DNA of 64,000 nt from positions 186,001-250,000 of the forward strand of contig FMBT01000350.1 in NCBI GenBank assembly GCA_900095095.1, given 5' to 3'. The notes beneath the pieces were generated by a model. It was not told the origin of the DNA. It worked only from the letters and a program-made list of their open reading frames with translations, and made no database searches. Positions within the stretch are counted from its first letter, which is position 1; each line of letters starts with the position of its first letter. The position numbers and the translations under genes are program-made. This document shows, one piece after another, positions 22,508-33,976 of the stretch. This DNA is from Fragilariopsis cylindrus CCMP1102. Its lineage: Eukaryota; Bacillariophyta; Bacillariophyceae; Bacillariales; Bacillariaceae.

Positions 22508-23231
22508 ATTATCTTAATTTGTTCAATGATACTACGCTTGGGTTTGCGATGCAATACCGATAGCATGAATATGTCAAACTAAAATACCGAATGTTATAAA
22601 CTTCGCTTTTCGCTTTTCAACCTTGACGATTCCTAATGACTATGATCTTTGTTCTTCTGGGCAAGGAAAATATTGTATGGGTAGTAAGTGCGTTACGCTT
22701 ATGATTGAAAGGGAGGAGGTCGAATGTCGAAGATGTTAATACTTCATATACTGTACCACTTTTAGTTTTGCTTGTGCAAGAGAATTGATGGGCGGCGAGT
22801 TTGAAGCACGACAAATGAAATTTATAAAAATGAAGTAAGATATAAAAAGTATATTAATGGATGACTCATATCCAGTCCCATTCTTTCAGTCGTGGATGAG
22901 CAATTGTTTTTGTTGCTTTGTTGTTTTTGATTTTTTGCCGTTATAAAATTTTGCGCAGGGCGTTGATATATTTTTTATACCATTCACATAATCGTAATCG
23001 TGGATGGATGCAAACAGTATTTATTTCATAACCGTATAGAAGAAGTACAGTAGTGCTTCCAGGACTGTACTTTGAAGTAATAGTAATCAACCACCGAGCT
23101 ACGCTCTTTTTCTCTTTCTCTTTATGAATATTTACTCAACCATCATATCATTCGATTGATTCGTACGTATCGTACCGTAGTATAGAAGCAGAAGCAGAAG
23201 AAGAAGAAAAAGAAGAACAAATAATAATAAT
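22508..23231. other. divergent promoter region
   Basis: About 720 bases between the ferredoxin and the SANT-domain gene. AT-rich; GAAGCAGAAGAAGAAG-type purine repeats just before the 23232 start. No gene supported. Confidence 0.45.
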
Positions 23232-26200
23232 ATGATGGGAACGATGCTGGGCCTGCCGCTGAAACGTAAACTTTTTTCGCCTGAACCTTTACCTGAACCC
23301 AATGCTAATCTTTGTCCAGATATATCGTCATCACTTACAGTTACCACAAACACAAATAGGTCACGTAGACCGAACCGAAGAAATCGAAAGAGAATTCCAA
23401 AACAAAAAACATCATCATTGTCATCGTTATCAGCCGTAGCAGCAGGATGTCATAGTATTCTTGCTTCTGCTCTTCTTGGTAAGCATGATAAAATACCGGT
23501 AGAAACAAGAAGAATCAAACGCCAAAGGAATGATAAGTATACTATCAACCACAACCACCAAGAACACAATGATGAAAACAGGAAGAAATTGTACGAACCT
23601 TCTGTGTTAATGGTACTCGATAATAATCACAACAAAGTTCAAAGGAAACAAGCAAAACCTGCACAACGTCAGCAAAAAGGAAGTGCTATACAAACGGCTG
23701 CTACCGAATATATCGAGAATCAAAGACTGCTGCCAATGAATTCATTGGGTGGTACTGTATCGAACTTTGCATCTAAAAATAAAGCTAGTAGTAGTAGCAC
23801 CTCTCAAAAGTCTTCCAAAGCTAAGAATTTGCGTCGACTGCAATCGGAGACCACAAAAGAATCAACTCGATTAAAAGGCACAACTAGACGAAACAAACGA
23901 AGTAGAAAAAAGGATGGTACTATTCCCGAGAAAGTTTGTCGAAATGGCTCCTCCGTTCCTAATGGAGATAGTTTGATAATGTGTCTGAAGGAAATATCAA
24001 CGACGACTAGTAACATTCCTAAGCCTAAAGGTGTGATTAATGAAAGCGTTTTATTGGGAACTGAATTTGCAGAACCAACAAAGAAGTTAAAGGACGGTCT
24101 CAATCAGAGAAAGAAGCAAACTAAACAACATCCAAGGAAGCCAAAAAAGAACTCGAATATAAAGAAGTCTGGAGATCAAACGAAAAGATCAACTGTTAAT
24201 GCTTGTAAAATTGGCGGCTTAGGAGCATTTGTTGGTATTACAAGTAAACATCTAACCACTAGAAATTCTACGAAAGAATCATCAACTAAAAGGTTTGTAT
24301 CTCCATTGGAAAATGATCTGAGCAAGACTAAGACCCCAGTCGTTCCATTCAATGAGTGGTCAATAACGCCAGCGATTACGGTAGACACTCCTGCATCAGA
24401 CGAAAGCCCCCAATCAGGATTATATCAATACCTCAACATAGTGAACCGATACCGTCCCTGGCCTCTCCGGAAACTATAATCACAACCAATATGAAATATA
24501 ATAACTCGGCTGATAGACACGATATTACTGGAGCACTATCGACAACATTGAAGGACGTTGAAGAAAAACAACAACATCCCAAATTCGCCGAAGGGACTGG
24601 CAAGGTTCCTTACAAAGATGGAGATGAGGAGGAACTGGAAGAAGACAAAGTACAGCCAGTCGACTTTGCAGTCACAGAACTTAATGAGAAGCAACAAAAA
24701 CACCCAAAATGTAAGAACCAAAGAGATCCGAACGTAGATAATAGTCGTAAAAAAAGAGTTGGACCAACAGTCGAACCTACTTCACGAAGTAAATCTAAAG
24801 ATTATACGTCACTCGAGGAATGTGTTCCTATTAGGAGGTCAAGAAGACGATCGAGTCCGCCTGTTCGGCTTCTTGATTCCGCACGTAGTATTGAACGAAA
24901 AGAATCTCCACGGGATCTTCGGATAGAGAGCACACATACATCTCCGAGGAGATCAAAAAGACGTTCGAGTCAGCCTATTCGACTTATTAATTGTGGTAAT
25001 ACCGAAGAGGGAAATGTGGTTGGTTGCACCACTAGTAAAAGGAAAGAGGAGAAGAAAAGGAAAAGATCCGTGGGAAGACGTGAACCAAAGTCAAAACGAC
25101 CTGGTAGTAGGAAAAAAGCTAGGAAGCGAAGAATCAATGTACATCTTGATGACAAACTGAAGACGGAAGAAAAAGACATTATCTTGAAAGATAAGGAAAA
25201 TCACGACCAGCTCTCAGTTTCTGATCGGAATCTTACGTTGTCCCCGTCGAATCCCAGAAAGCAGCAATTTGATGATGCACTAAGAGCAATGATGCCAGAG
25301 GAATGCAACGTAGAGCAGTTGGCTCGTGAACCTGACCAAACTGAAGATGACATTTTTAATGCAACTCCGATGAGAAAACTTTTCATGAAAAATGATGCTA
25401 CTGTTCCTACAACTCCTGAAGTAGAAGAAGAAGAAAGCGTACCCGAACGACGACCAAGACGTAAGAGCATACAGCCTGATAAATATGACGGAACTTATGT
25501 GGATACCATGTCGACGACCTCAAGGAAAAAGAAGAAGAATATTAAATCATCCTTGAAAAAGAAAAAGGCTAATAATAATATAAAGACAAGTTAAAAGTAA
25601 AGAAGCGGGTTCGAATATCAGACGAGGCGGACAAGGAATTCAATACTGATAACTCTGTTGGCTCCAACGAAGATGGTCAATGGACACCAGCCAATCTTAA
25701 AGCACTGCATACGGCTAATCGAATTGTGGATCCCAAGTCATTTTCTTTTTGGGAAGACGTCTCCGAAATAGTCGGTACGAAATCTACCTCGGAGTGTAGA
25801 GAAAAGTGGTTTTCTCTTGTAAATACTCCCGTATTGAAAAGGAGGCCAAAAAAGAAAACAACTTTGGAAGTCCCTCTTTCGGATACTCGCCACAGTTTTG
25901 ACGACGATATCTTTAACGCTACTCCCATGAGAGGCATATTTGACGTCGGCGAAAAAGATGGTAGTCGTAGCACATCTTTCGACGAAATTGGTGTTCTATC
26001 CAATATGGTCGTTGGAAGTGCAATCAAGATCGATAAAGTTGAACACAATAATGCCAACCTACATGGCGATATAAGAACGCGACATATCCCCAAGGTTACA
26101 AGACATATATACAGAACATGGGCCGCAATATGAGACAAAAAGACAGGAAACAGAACTGCAACGCAAGCAAAAGTTCGAATCATCCAATGAAAATTGGAAA

Positions 26201-26330
26201 GAATCTTGCAGAACGTGCCGATGAAGGTGATGTGGAGGTGAAATGCAAATTAAGTCCTGGCGGAACACTTCAAGTGGATACATTTGGAGATACAGATACA
26301 GAAGATTATTTTGACTACGATGATGAATGA
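23232..26330 (+). CDS. basic nuclear SANT/Myb-domain protein, candidate KNL2/M18BP1 (CENP-A loading)
   Basis: About 1,030 residues, very Lys/Arg/Ser-rich with many nuclear-localisation-like clusters. Near 25670-25830 lies one SANT/Myb domain: GQWTPANLKALHTANR, FWEDVSEIVG, STSECREKWFSL. Upstream, three related motifs occur: IRRSRRRSSPPVRLL (about 24831), PRRSKRRSSQPIRLI (about 24945) and ERRPRRKSIQPDKY (about 25446), similar to the Arg-rich half of the CENP-C/KNL2 motif. DDIFNATPM occurs twice (25350 and 25909), just before and after the SANT domain. The C-terminus is acidic (DTEDYFDYDDE). SANT plus CENP-C-like motifs is the arrangement of KNL2/M18BP1, which guides CENP-A deposition; a SANTA domain was not seen. 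The frame slips near 24413 (CCCCC), 25585, 26115 and 26215, all without loss of the protein pattern. Confidence 0.6.
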
Positions 26331-26642
26331 TCTAGTCCCTCAGCGACATGTATCAACTAATGGTAAATCTACGTGAAGATGATACACATATGATCGAATG
26401 ACTCACAAATGTAGATATGTATCATGAATAATGGCTCGATAATTTCCTATTGAATACTAGAGATACTTACTCCACTAAATTGACTAAAATATAATTTAGT
26501 TCTTCAGATTTCAAATATTTTTATTAATAGCTTTATTTCTTTCGTTATCCCGCCCCTGTATTGAATGTAGTATATTCCGTGTATTATTTTGTATCAGAGA
26601 AAATCAAGTCAGTCAGTCGCCTAAACGACCGCCTGGCATGAT
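26331..26642. other. convergent intergenic region
   Basis: About 310 AT-rich bases between the SANT gene and the HSF-type gene. Nothing recognised beyond likely 3' UTRs. Confidence 0.45.
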
Positions 26643-26680
26643 CCTATCCGCGATTTGTTGACCTATCCGCGATTTGTTGT
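26643..26680 (+). repeat. 19-bp tandem duplication at the stop of the HSF-type gene
   Basis: Two copies of CCTATCCGCGATTTGTTG plus one base, back to back. As 19 is not a multiple of three, the second copy changes the C-terminal reading frame and creates the present stop. Read with one copy only, the tail would be ADRIMPGGRLGD. Confidence 0.8.
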
Positions 26681-27966
26681 TCCAACCTATTCAAATGTTG
26701 AAGATGACGGAGTCTCTGTAGATCTATACCTTCCGACATCTGACCACTTCCCATAATTCCACCCGCTGCGATTCCCGTTGCTCCCATCGAATTCATGTAT
26801 CCCATTCGATTTGATGTCATCCCATTTTCATTCATCCCCCCGCCCATTTCCATTCGACCCCCAATGCCACCCATGGCTCCCATACCCGATCCATACATAG
26901 TAGATGAATTCAACCCGTTCATCCCAGTTCTTGCCCCGCCTCTCAACATGGGATTCGTATCTATACCCGTTCCTCCCATCATGTTGTTCATGGTGTTCAT
27001 CCCGCCCCATTCCCTCATAGTCAAAGCCATGGCCGATCCATTCCCTGGCGGTCCCATTGGTGATCCCATGCCGACCAATCCGCTGATATCGTTCATTCCG
27101 TTCATTCTACCTAATCCGATGCCGACACCAGCACCGGCACCTCCCATAGAATTATCATGAGCAGACAGAAAATTACCCCCACCCCCACTACCACCTATTC
27201 CTGTTGCTCTGAATTGTTTCATGTGCATCAATTCATTCCTTCCGGATGGAAAAATAAAGCCCTCATTGGCTTCGGAATCGAGTGGAAGGGGATTATCCTT
27301 GTCCATAGCGTAAAAATCCGGTTCGTCTTGCTTCCTCATGGGTAATTTCTTGTGAGTTTTAGGAAGACGCCGCATGAACTTATGTAGGTAGGGTTTCCCT
27401 CGAAGAAAGAGCTGTTTAAAAAATCAAGAAAACAAGCAAAAATAATAGGTGAATATAAACACAAAATAAAGCTACTACTAATGGAAAATTGGAAAAGTTT
27501 TTCCAGATGACATGGGTTTCTGATGGCATAGTACGGTCCCTTCTACAGTCCTTCTACAAATCGAAGAGAGCAAACACATAATTGTTGGATGTTTTCTACT
27601 TCTGCTTACCTCGTGATAGTATGAGCCACGATCAACTCCACTACTGACCCTACGAAAGCTCCATGCATTGACTAACCGATTAAAGGAATGATAGTTACTA
27701 TATTCAAAGAACATTGGCATGATGCGTGTCTCAAAAAGATTTGGCTTATGGACCTTCCATGATCGGCCATGAGGCATCCAACCGATGATATCTTGAAATT
27801 CATTTTGAGCCAATATTACATATAGTTTCAGGGGAAACTTTTGAACTCGAATCGATTCTGCAGTTCCTCGAGGAACTACTGGAATATTTGAAGATTGACT
27901 TTCAATAAGTTCCTTCTCTGGAATATTTGAAAAGTCTCGATAATGATATCCGAATTCTGTGTTCAT
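26644..27966 (-). CDS. heat-shock-factor-type DNA-binding protein with Met/Gly-rich tail
   Basis: Exons 27966-27610 and 27411-26644, 374 residues. The HSF DNA-binding domain spans about residues 42-135: FPLKLYVILAQNEFQDIIGW, MPHGRSWKV, FFEYSNYHSFNRLVNAWSFRR (helix 3; quoted as NRLVNAWSFRR), then the intron, then LFLRGKPYLHKFMRR. HSF-type factors are greatly expanded in diatoms and many do not respond to heat. The rest is a striking Met/Gly-rich low-complexity region (MGGMGG-like, 27160-26700) without the hydrophobic heptad coiled coil expected for trimerisation. A 19-bp tandem duplication at 26643-26680 rewrites the last codons. The true start may be further upstream: an in-frame-like acidic and Gln-rich segment lies at 28248-27970, with an ATG at 28248. 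Confidence 0.8.
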
Positions 27967-28248
27967 CTCAAATAATGGAATGAGTGCTGCTGCGGTATTA
28001 TTATTATTATTCTTTGGTTCCTCTGCTATTTTCGATATCGTTGATTTTGATGTTGATGCCGATGCCGATGTGATGCCGATGTCGATGTCAATGATTCAAG
28101 TTGCTGCTGTTCTTCATTTTGATCAACGTGTTCTTTATTTTTATCAATAATATCATCGGTCTTAGTATCGTCCCGTTTATTTCTTCCTTTTTATCAATAT
28201 TATCGTCTTAGTATCGTCCCGTTTATTACCACCACCGGTTGCATCCAT

Positions 28249-29196
28249 CGTTTTACGTCTTTTTGGTCTTTGCCCCCTCGTTAGTTCTTGTGTAGTATTT
28301 CGAATTGTGTTATAAGATAGAGATCGAGTGTGAATTCCCCTGCACCTGTGATCGATTGGGATTTATTTCTGGATTGTAATGTGATGGTACAGTAGATCTT
28401 AATCGTATGTGAATTCCCCTGCATCTGCGATTGAATTGGAGTTTACCTTTATCAAGTATTACTGCCTAGTCGTATGTTAAAGGCAAGTGGTCGATGTGAT
28501 GTGTGTAGGACTAAAGGTATTTTAAGGCAGGGGTAATAAATTCTTTTTTATGACCCATCAGGGTTTTTTAACACAATTCAACTTCTATCGACTCTCTACG
28601 GTACTAGTACTGCCAAGTAGTTAATTAAAAACACTTCGTTACATAGATTTTGGCTTTATCTTCCGTAGGACTTGAAATTTAGTTAATTAAAAACAGCCCT
28701 TCTAGTGAATTGCCCCCAAACTAGAAGTTGACCTGTGTTGCCTCGTACTGTACTAGTAAGCGATACTCCTGTGACGTTCGACGTACAGTACTTCGTATTA
28801 TTAGATGCCTTCAGAAAGAAAAACCATCCAAAAACAATAAGTCAATTTTTTACATAAATAGAAGAAGTGTACCAATGATTTGGGTTCGGATAATCCAAGA
28901 ACATAATATATTCAACGGCACAACGATTATACAGAAAACTTTGAGATGGTTTAAGAAGCTGTTCAATCCTCTCTCTGACTAGATCTGGTACACATGCAAA
29001 TCTAATACCAACCCGCAAAAGTGGAAAGATTATGCAACACCTGTGCAGCTACTCTATAATGTGGAAACTTCTCTGCAATAATAACAGGTATGATTTTTTT
29101 ATCTGCAAATTAAATATGCAGAATCTACTAGCAAACCAACGCCATTAATTTTTTTGAACGTTAAACATGAAGACTTTAAAAAATTTACTCGATATA
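28249..29196. other. intergenic region with short dispersed repeats
   Basis: About 950 bases without a supported gene. GTGAATTCCCCTGCA occurs at about 28331 and again at about 28409. AGTTAATTAAAAACA occurs at about 28618 and 28681. An 84-codon open frame at 28728-28982 has no recognisable feature. Confidence 0.45.
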
Positions 29197-32100
29197 TTAA
29201 TTAGACACGTCGCTGATGGAGGCTAATAAAGAGCCAAGAATGAGCGGAAGACCATTGCCATAAAATGCTTGAAGGGCTGACGTCAAGTCAGTTTCTGTAT
29301 CATTCGTAGCGACCGAAGTACCAGGTCCTCCGGATATGGGCGGCGCAATTAGTACGCCATCGATTGCATGAATAACACCATTACTTGCGAATATATCAGC
29401 AGCTACAACATTGGCACCATTTATAGCTACACCCGTTGGACTATCGTCCGTTAGCGTAAACGTTATTTTTTCTCCTTGTAGAGTAATAAGTTCTAGACCA
29501 TCGACAATTTCGCTTGACTCAAAAAACCCGTCAACTACATGATAGCTGAGGACTTTGGAAAGAAAACCAGCCTTTTCTTCAAGGGTTACTAGGTCGTCGA
29601 CATCAATATCAATAGTGCTCAACAATTGCTCGAAGGCTTCATTGGTCGGAGCTAAGACAGTGAAGTTACCAGGAGAAGAAAGTAAGCTGGCAATTGATTC
29701 ATCTGCCAACAGAATAAGAGATACGAGGGTAGAAAAGTCAGCGTCACCGGAAGCAATCTCCACGATTGTTGCAGATTCTGTATCAGTATCAGATTCGGAC
29801 ATCTCTTCTTCTGCCGCAAGCTCTAAGGGAACCAAAACTCCGTTAATCACATGAACGATACCATTATCTGCAAGGATATCTGTAGCAATAATTTCAACAT
29901 CATTCACAACAAATCCAGTAGCAGAATCGCCTGACAAATTCAAGGTCAGATCTTCACCTTGGAGTGTAGTAAGTTCAATGCCATCAACAATATCATTTGA
30001 ATCATACACACCTTCAACCACATGGTACGTCAGAACTTTCGATAATATTCCAGTGGACGCGTCCAACGCTCCTAAGGCGACGGCGTCCACTCCAAATTCA
30101 TCAAAAAGAGCTTGAATTGCAGCATTATTAGGTGCAAAAACAGTGTAGTTTCCAGGAGAGGAAAGCGCTTCGAGAATGGATGGGTCGGCTTCAACAACAA
30201 GTGACACCAGATTAGATAAGTCATCTGTGCTTATAGCAACATCAACAATACTATTGGTTGAAGTATCTTCAGCATCTAGCTCTTCGGACGACTCTGAATC
30301 TGTCGCGTTGGAAACAGAATCGGGAACAATTACTTCAGATTCATCTGTATTAGAAAGCTCTTGAGGGATCAAAACTCCTTCAATCACATGGACAACACCA
30401 TTATTGGCCAAGATATCTGAGGAAAGAATTTCAAGACCATTCACAGTAAAACCACTAGCAGTATCATTTGACAAATTCAATGTCAAGGTTTCTCCTTGGA
30501 GTGTGGTGACTTCAAGACCATCAACAATATCACCAGTATCATAAACACCATCAACCACATGGTACTTCAAAGCTGTTGTAAGTATCCCCTCTTGTTGGTC
30601 TAGTAATGCAAGTGTGGCAGCATTCACATCAAATTGATCAAAGAGTGCTTGCCATGACAAATTTGAAGGAGCAAAAACAGTGTAGCCCCCAGGAGAGTCA
30701 AGAACTTCAACAATAGCTGGATTTGCAAAGAGAATAAGTGACACAAGATTAGAGAGATCTTCTATGTTTTGAGCAATATCAATAATGGTATTGCTGACCC
30801 AGGCTGGAAGAAGAACACCATCAATAGCATGGATGACACCATTAGAGGCATCAACATCAGCAGCAACAACTTGGGAGTTTGCATTCACAAAGATACCATC
30901 ATCATTCACAGTAAAGGTAATGTCTTCTCCATTCAGAGTGGTAACAGTAAGACCATCAGTGACAGCTGAGGAGGGAACTTCATCAGCAAGGACATGGTAT
31001 AGCAAAACATTCTGCAAATGAACTTCCACTGTTCAGTTTGTAGGTTGGCAACAACATCAGGAGCAGCTTCAGTGAGAGCTGCAAATGCATCATTGATAGG
31101 AGCAAAGACAGTGATTCCTTCAGAAGTTGCAAGAGCATCTGCAAGGTCAGCTAGAACAACAAAATCCACCAAAGAAGAAAAGGTATCAGGATCAGAAAGA
31201 GCAACATCAACCACAGTATTAGTAGGCTCTTCAACGACTGGTTCTTCGGACGATTCAGACGGCTCTGATTCTGTCGCATTGGAAACAGAATCGGAACAAC
31301 TACTTCAGATTCATCTGTATCAGTAAGCTCTGAGGGATCAAAACTCCTTCAATCACATGGACAACACCATTATTGGCCAAGATATCTGAGGAAAGAATTT
31401 CAAGACCATTCACAGTAAAACCACTAGCAGTATCATTTGACAAATTCAATGTCAAGGTTTCTCCTTGGAGTGTGGTGACTTCAAGACCATCAACAATATC
31501 ACCAGTATCATAAACACCATCAACCACATGGTACTTCAAAGCTGTTGTAAGTATCCCCTCTTGTTGGTCTAATAATGCAAGTGTGGCAGCATTCACATCA
31601 AATTGATCAAAGAGTGCTTGCCATGACAAATTTGAAGGAGCAAAAACAGTGTAGCCCCCAGGAGAGTCAAGAACTTCAACAATAGCTGGATTTGCAAAGA
31701 GAATAAGTGACACAAGATTGGAGAGATCTTCTGTGTTTTGAGCAATATCAATAATGGTATTGCTGACCCAGGATGGAAGAAGAACACCATCAATAGCATG
31801 GATGACACCATTAGAGGCATCAACATCAGCAGCAACAACTTGGGAGTTTGAATTCACAAAGATACCATCATCATTCACAGTAAAGGTAATGTCTTCTCCA
31901 TTCAGAGTGGTAACAGTAAGACCATCAGTGACAGCTGAGGAGGGAACTTCATCAGCAAGGACATGGTATAGCAAAACATTCTGCAAATGAAATTCCACTG
32001 TTCAGTTTGTAGGTTGGCAACAACATCAGGAGCAGCTTCAGTGAGAGCTGCAAATGCATCATTGATAGGAGCAAAGACAGTGATTCCTTCAGTAGTTGCA

Positions 32101-32264
32101 AGAGCATCTGCAAGGTCAGCTAGAACAACAAAATCCACCAAAGAAGAAAAGGTATCAGGATCAGAAAGAGCAACATCGACCACTGTACCATTAGCGGCGG
32201 AGCCCGTGTCCTCGGAAGCTGCATACCCGAATAAAAGACTCGTAAGAGCGAATAGAAATTTCAT
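29197..32264 (-). CDS. secreted protein with six FAS1 (fasciclin) domains
   Basis: Starts with a signal peptide (MKFLFALTSLLFGYAAS). FAS1 domains mediate cell-matrix adhesion and are common in diatom secreted and cell-wall-associated proteins. Each shows the H1 box (TVFAPINDAFAAL, TVFAPSNLSWQALF, TVLAPTNEAFEQLL), the YHV motif (LLYHVLAD, LKYHVVDG, LSYHVVDG) and the H2 box ending in GVIHAIDGVL or GVVHVIEGVL. Order from the N-terminus is A-B-A'-B'-C-D, where A-B and A'-B' are near-identical 969-bp units. Acidic Ser/Thr linkers separate the pairs. The C-terminus (LTSALQAFYGNGLPLILGSLLASISDVSN; only its core LPLILGSLLASI is hydrophobic) is no clear GPI signal. The frame slips inside A (near 31985), inside A' (near 31016) and twice in the linker near 31290-31335, where the sister copy has one more base in AA and CCC. 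Confidence 0.85.
30311..31215 (-). repeat. 969-bp tandem duplication unit, copy 2 (FAS1 A'-B')
   Basis: Matches 31280-32184 at a constant offset of 969 bases. I count only about eight to ten substitutions by eye over some 850 bases, so the duplication is recent or kept uniform by gene conversion. Confidence 0.9.
31280..32184 (-). repeat. 969-bp tandem duplication unit, copy 1 (FAS1 A-B)
   Basis: Sister of 30311-31215. 969 is a multiple of three, so the duplication added exactly two domains in frame. Differences include CAGGATGG versus CAGGCTGG and GTTTGAATTC versus GTTTGCATTC. Confidence 0.9.
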
Positions 32265-33238
32265 TTTTGTGTGAAGCTGTCAAAATGTCGTCGTTAATAA
32301 TTTTGTTCGATCGAATGAATCCGCGATTTCCTCCTTCCCGTCGTCTTGAACGAATGAAAATATCAGCAAGCGTTATTGTTGTCTGAGGTCCTATCGTTTC
32401 GAACTTATTGAATTTCTAGAACTTTTTGGTCGTCTGCTTGTTCCGAAAGAAAAGAAGAAAAGTATTTATTTACCTTCCTTTTCTTGAATAATATTTGTGG
32501 GTCGAATATTAAGACAAGCGATGAGAGAATGTCAGTAGCGGTATCGCGTGGATCAGAGAACTGTGGATCTTGTTCTCCAAGAAACGAGGGCCTACTATTA
32601 CTTTCTAGCTCGGTACGGTACAGTACGGTACGGTACGGTACGGTACGGTACTTAGTCAGTAAATAAACGGTAGGCTACTACATGTTGTGTATGCATGTAT
32701 TTAGTTGTGAAGTAGAAAGTTCGCTCATTTATGTTCCATCCGCCGATTATTTTGGTTTCGGAGACGAAGATTCGATGTGTCCTTTGACTTTTAATAGCGG
32801 TTGTGGAGATAAATTCTTAATTTCGGTCGATGCTTGAATTCATTTATATATGCCTCTGGATTTTACTTAACTGACATTAAAGGCATATTGGCGCGTATGA
32901 ACAATTTTTATTTCTTGAACGGAAATAAATAATTTCAACCTACGCACAAACAAATCTTTTTTTTCACTTTGATTTTCGAATAAAAGGTTGTTAGAAAAAA
33001 AGAACGAACAAAGGACAAACGGTACATTAAAAATATCTTTTAAAGATTTTCATTTTAAGTAATTCACAAATAAGAATACATGTACTTAATTATAACTTCT
33101 AACCTGCAGCGACACATACAAGTACTTCATAAACACCACTTCATTCATCATACTTTGAGTAGTATTTAACATTTACAACTTACATACAATATAGTCTTAC
33201 GTAGTCTATACTAGGTCCTATACTGATAACGTATTACG
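32265..33238. other. divergent intergenic region with GGTAC microsatellite
   Basis: About 970 bases. The 5-bp unit CGGTA is repeated about seven times between 32611 and 32650, with one variant unit. Otherwise AT-rich upstream DNA of the FAS1 gene and of the 33239 gene. Confidence 0.6.
32611..32650 (+). repeat. CGGTA pentanucleotide microsatellite
   Basis: Tandem CGGTA units with one CAGTA variant; the unit overlaps a GTAC palindrome so the array is nearly self-complementary. Confidence 0.85.
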
Positions 33239-33944
33239 ATGGTTCATTCTTCTTTCCGTATCTGCTTTCTTCAATTGGTGGTGGCATTGTTTTCTCTTAG
33301 CTACACTCAAGCTTTTACTGTTAGCACATCCCACGTCGATTGTCGTAGTCTTGGTGGTTTCGCTCAAACGAAGCGGATGGTGAGTCCGAGTCCGAGTCTG
33401 AGTCTAAGTAGACCATCAGTAGTTACGTTACAGGAAAGAAAAAGAGACCTTACCAGTGCAGAGAGAGGAAGCGATGAAGTAAATAAAATTATTGGAATCG
33501 ATAGAGGTATCGTTTTTTTACTTATACCTTGTATCATTATAAATGTTTGGTTCTTTACAATTCCTGTCGAATTTCGAAGAACTCGTATTTGTGACGCAGA
33601 AGAGTCAAGACTTGCTCCAGATAGGTGCATGACAACAGAACAGTTCCAAACTGGAATTCTAAATTACTATCGAAACGGTAAGTAGGACTGGACTGCTAAC
33701 AACTAACAATGAACGACGACGTGTACGACGACGACATGAGTAGTAGTTGGAAGAATAAAATTCTCCTTCTCGTATAAAGTGTTACCTCGTATCACTGCCA
33801 TCGTTCTGACGTGAATTCATTCTATACTCATTTTCTTACTTTGTTTGCTATGTCCCTTAATTTTCATTACTTTATCTACAAAACATAACATTATGAAACA
33901 ACATAGGTGGTGGAGTCGGTTTTAATTTTGATGTTGAAGGGAAG

Positions 33945-33950
<6 letters not shown>
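33239..33950 (+). CDS. small plastid-type membrane protein, unknown function
   Basis: Exons 33239-33677 and 33907-33950 (GTAAGT...ATAG intron, in phase), 160 residues. The leader FCF-type signal peptide (ICFLQLVVALFSLSYTQAFTV) ends in QAF, the AF cleavage pattern of diatom plastid preproteins. After a basic transit-like stretch comes one membrane helix (IVFLLIPCIIINVWFFTI), then a soluble tail with two Cys (RICDAEE, DRCMTTEQF) ending RNGGGVGFNFDVEGKE. No family was recognised. The second exon is too short to appear as an open frame by itself; it is supported by splice phase and by the early stop it avoids. Confidence 0.65.

Positions 33951-33976
<26 letters not shown>

Noticed and set aside
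22617-22814. Minus-strand frame in the ferredoxin-SANT promoter
   Set aside because: No domain and no codon pattern resembling neighbours.
28880-28910. GGTTCGGATAATCC as the T-arm of a tRNA
   Set aside because: No matching D-arm, anticodon arm or acceptor stem found upstream.
28728-28982. 84-codon open frame
   Set aside because: No recognisable motif, AT-rich, surrounded by non-coding repeats.
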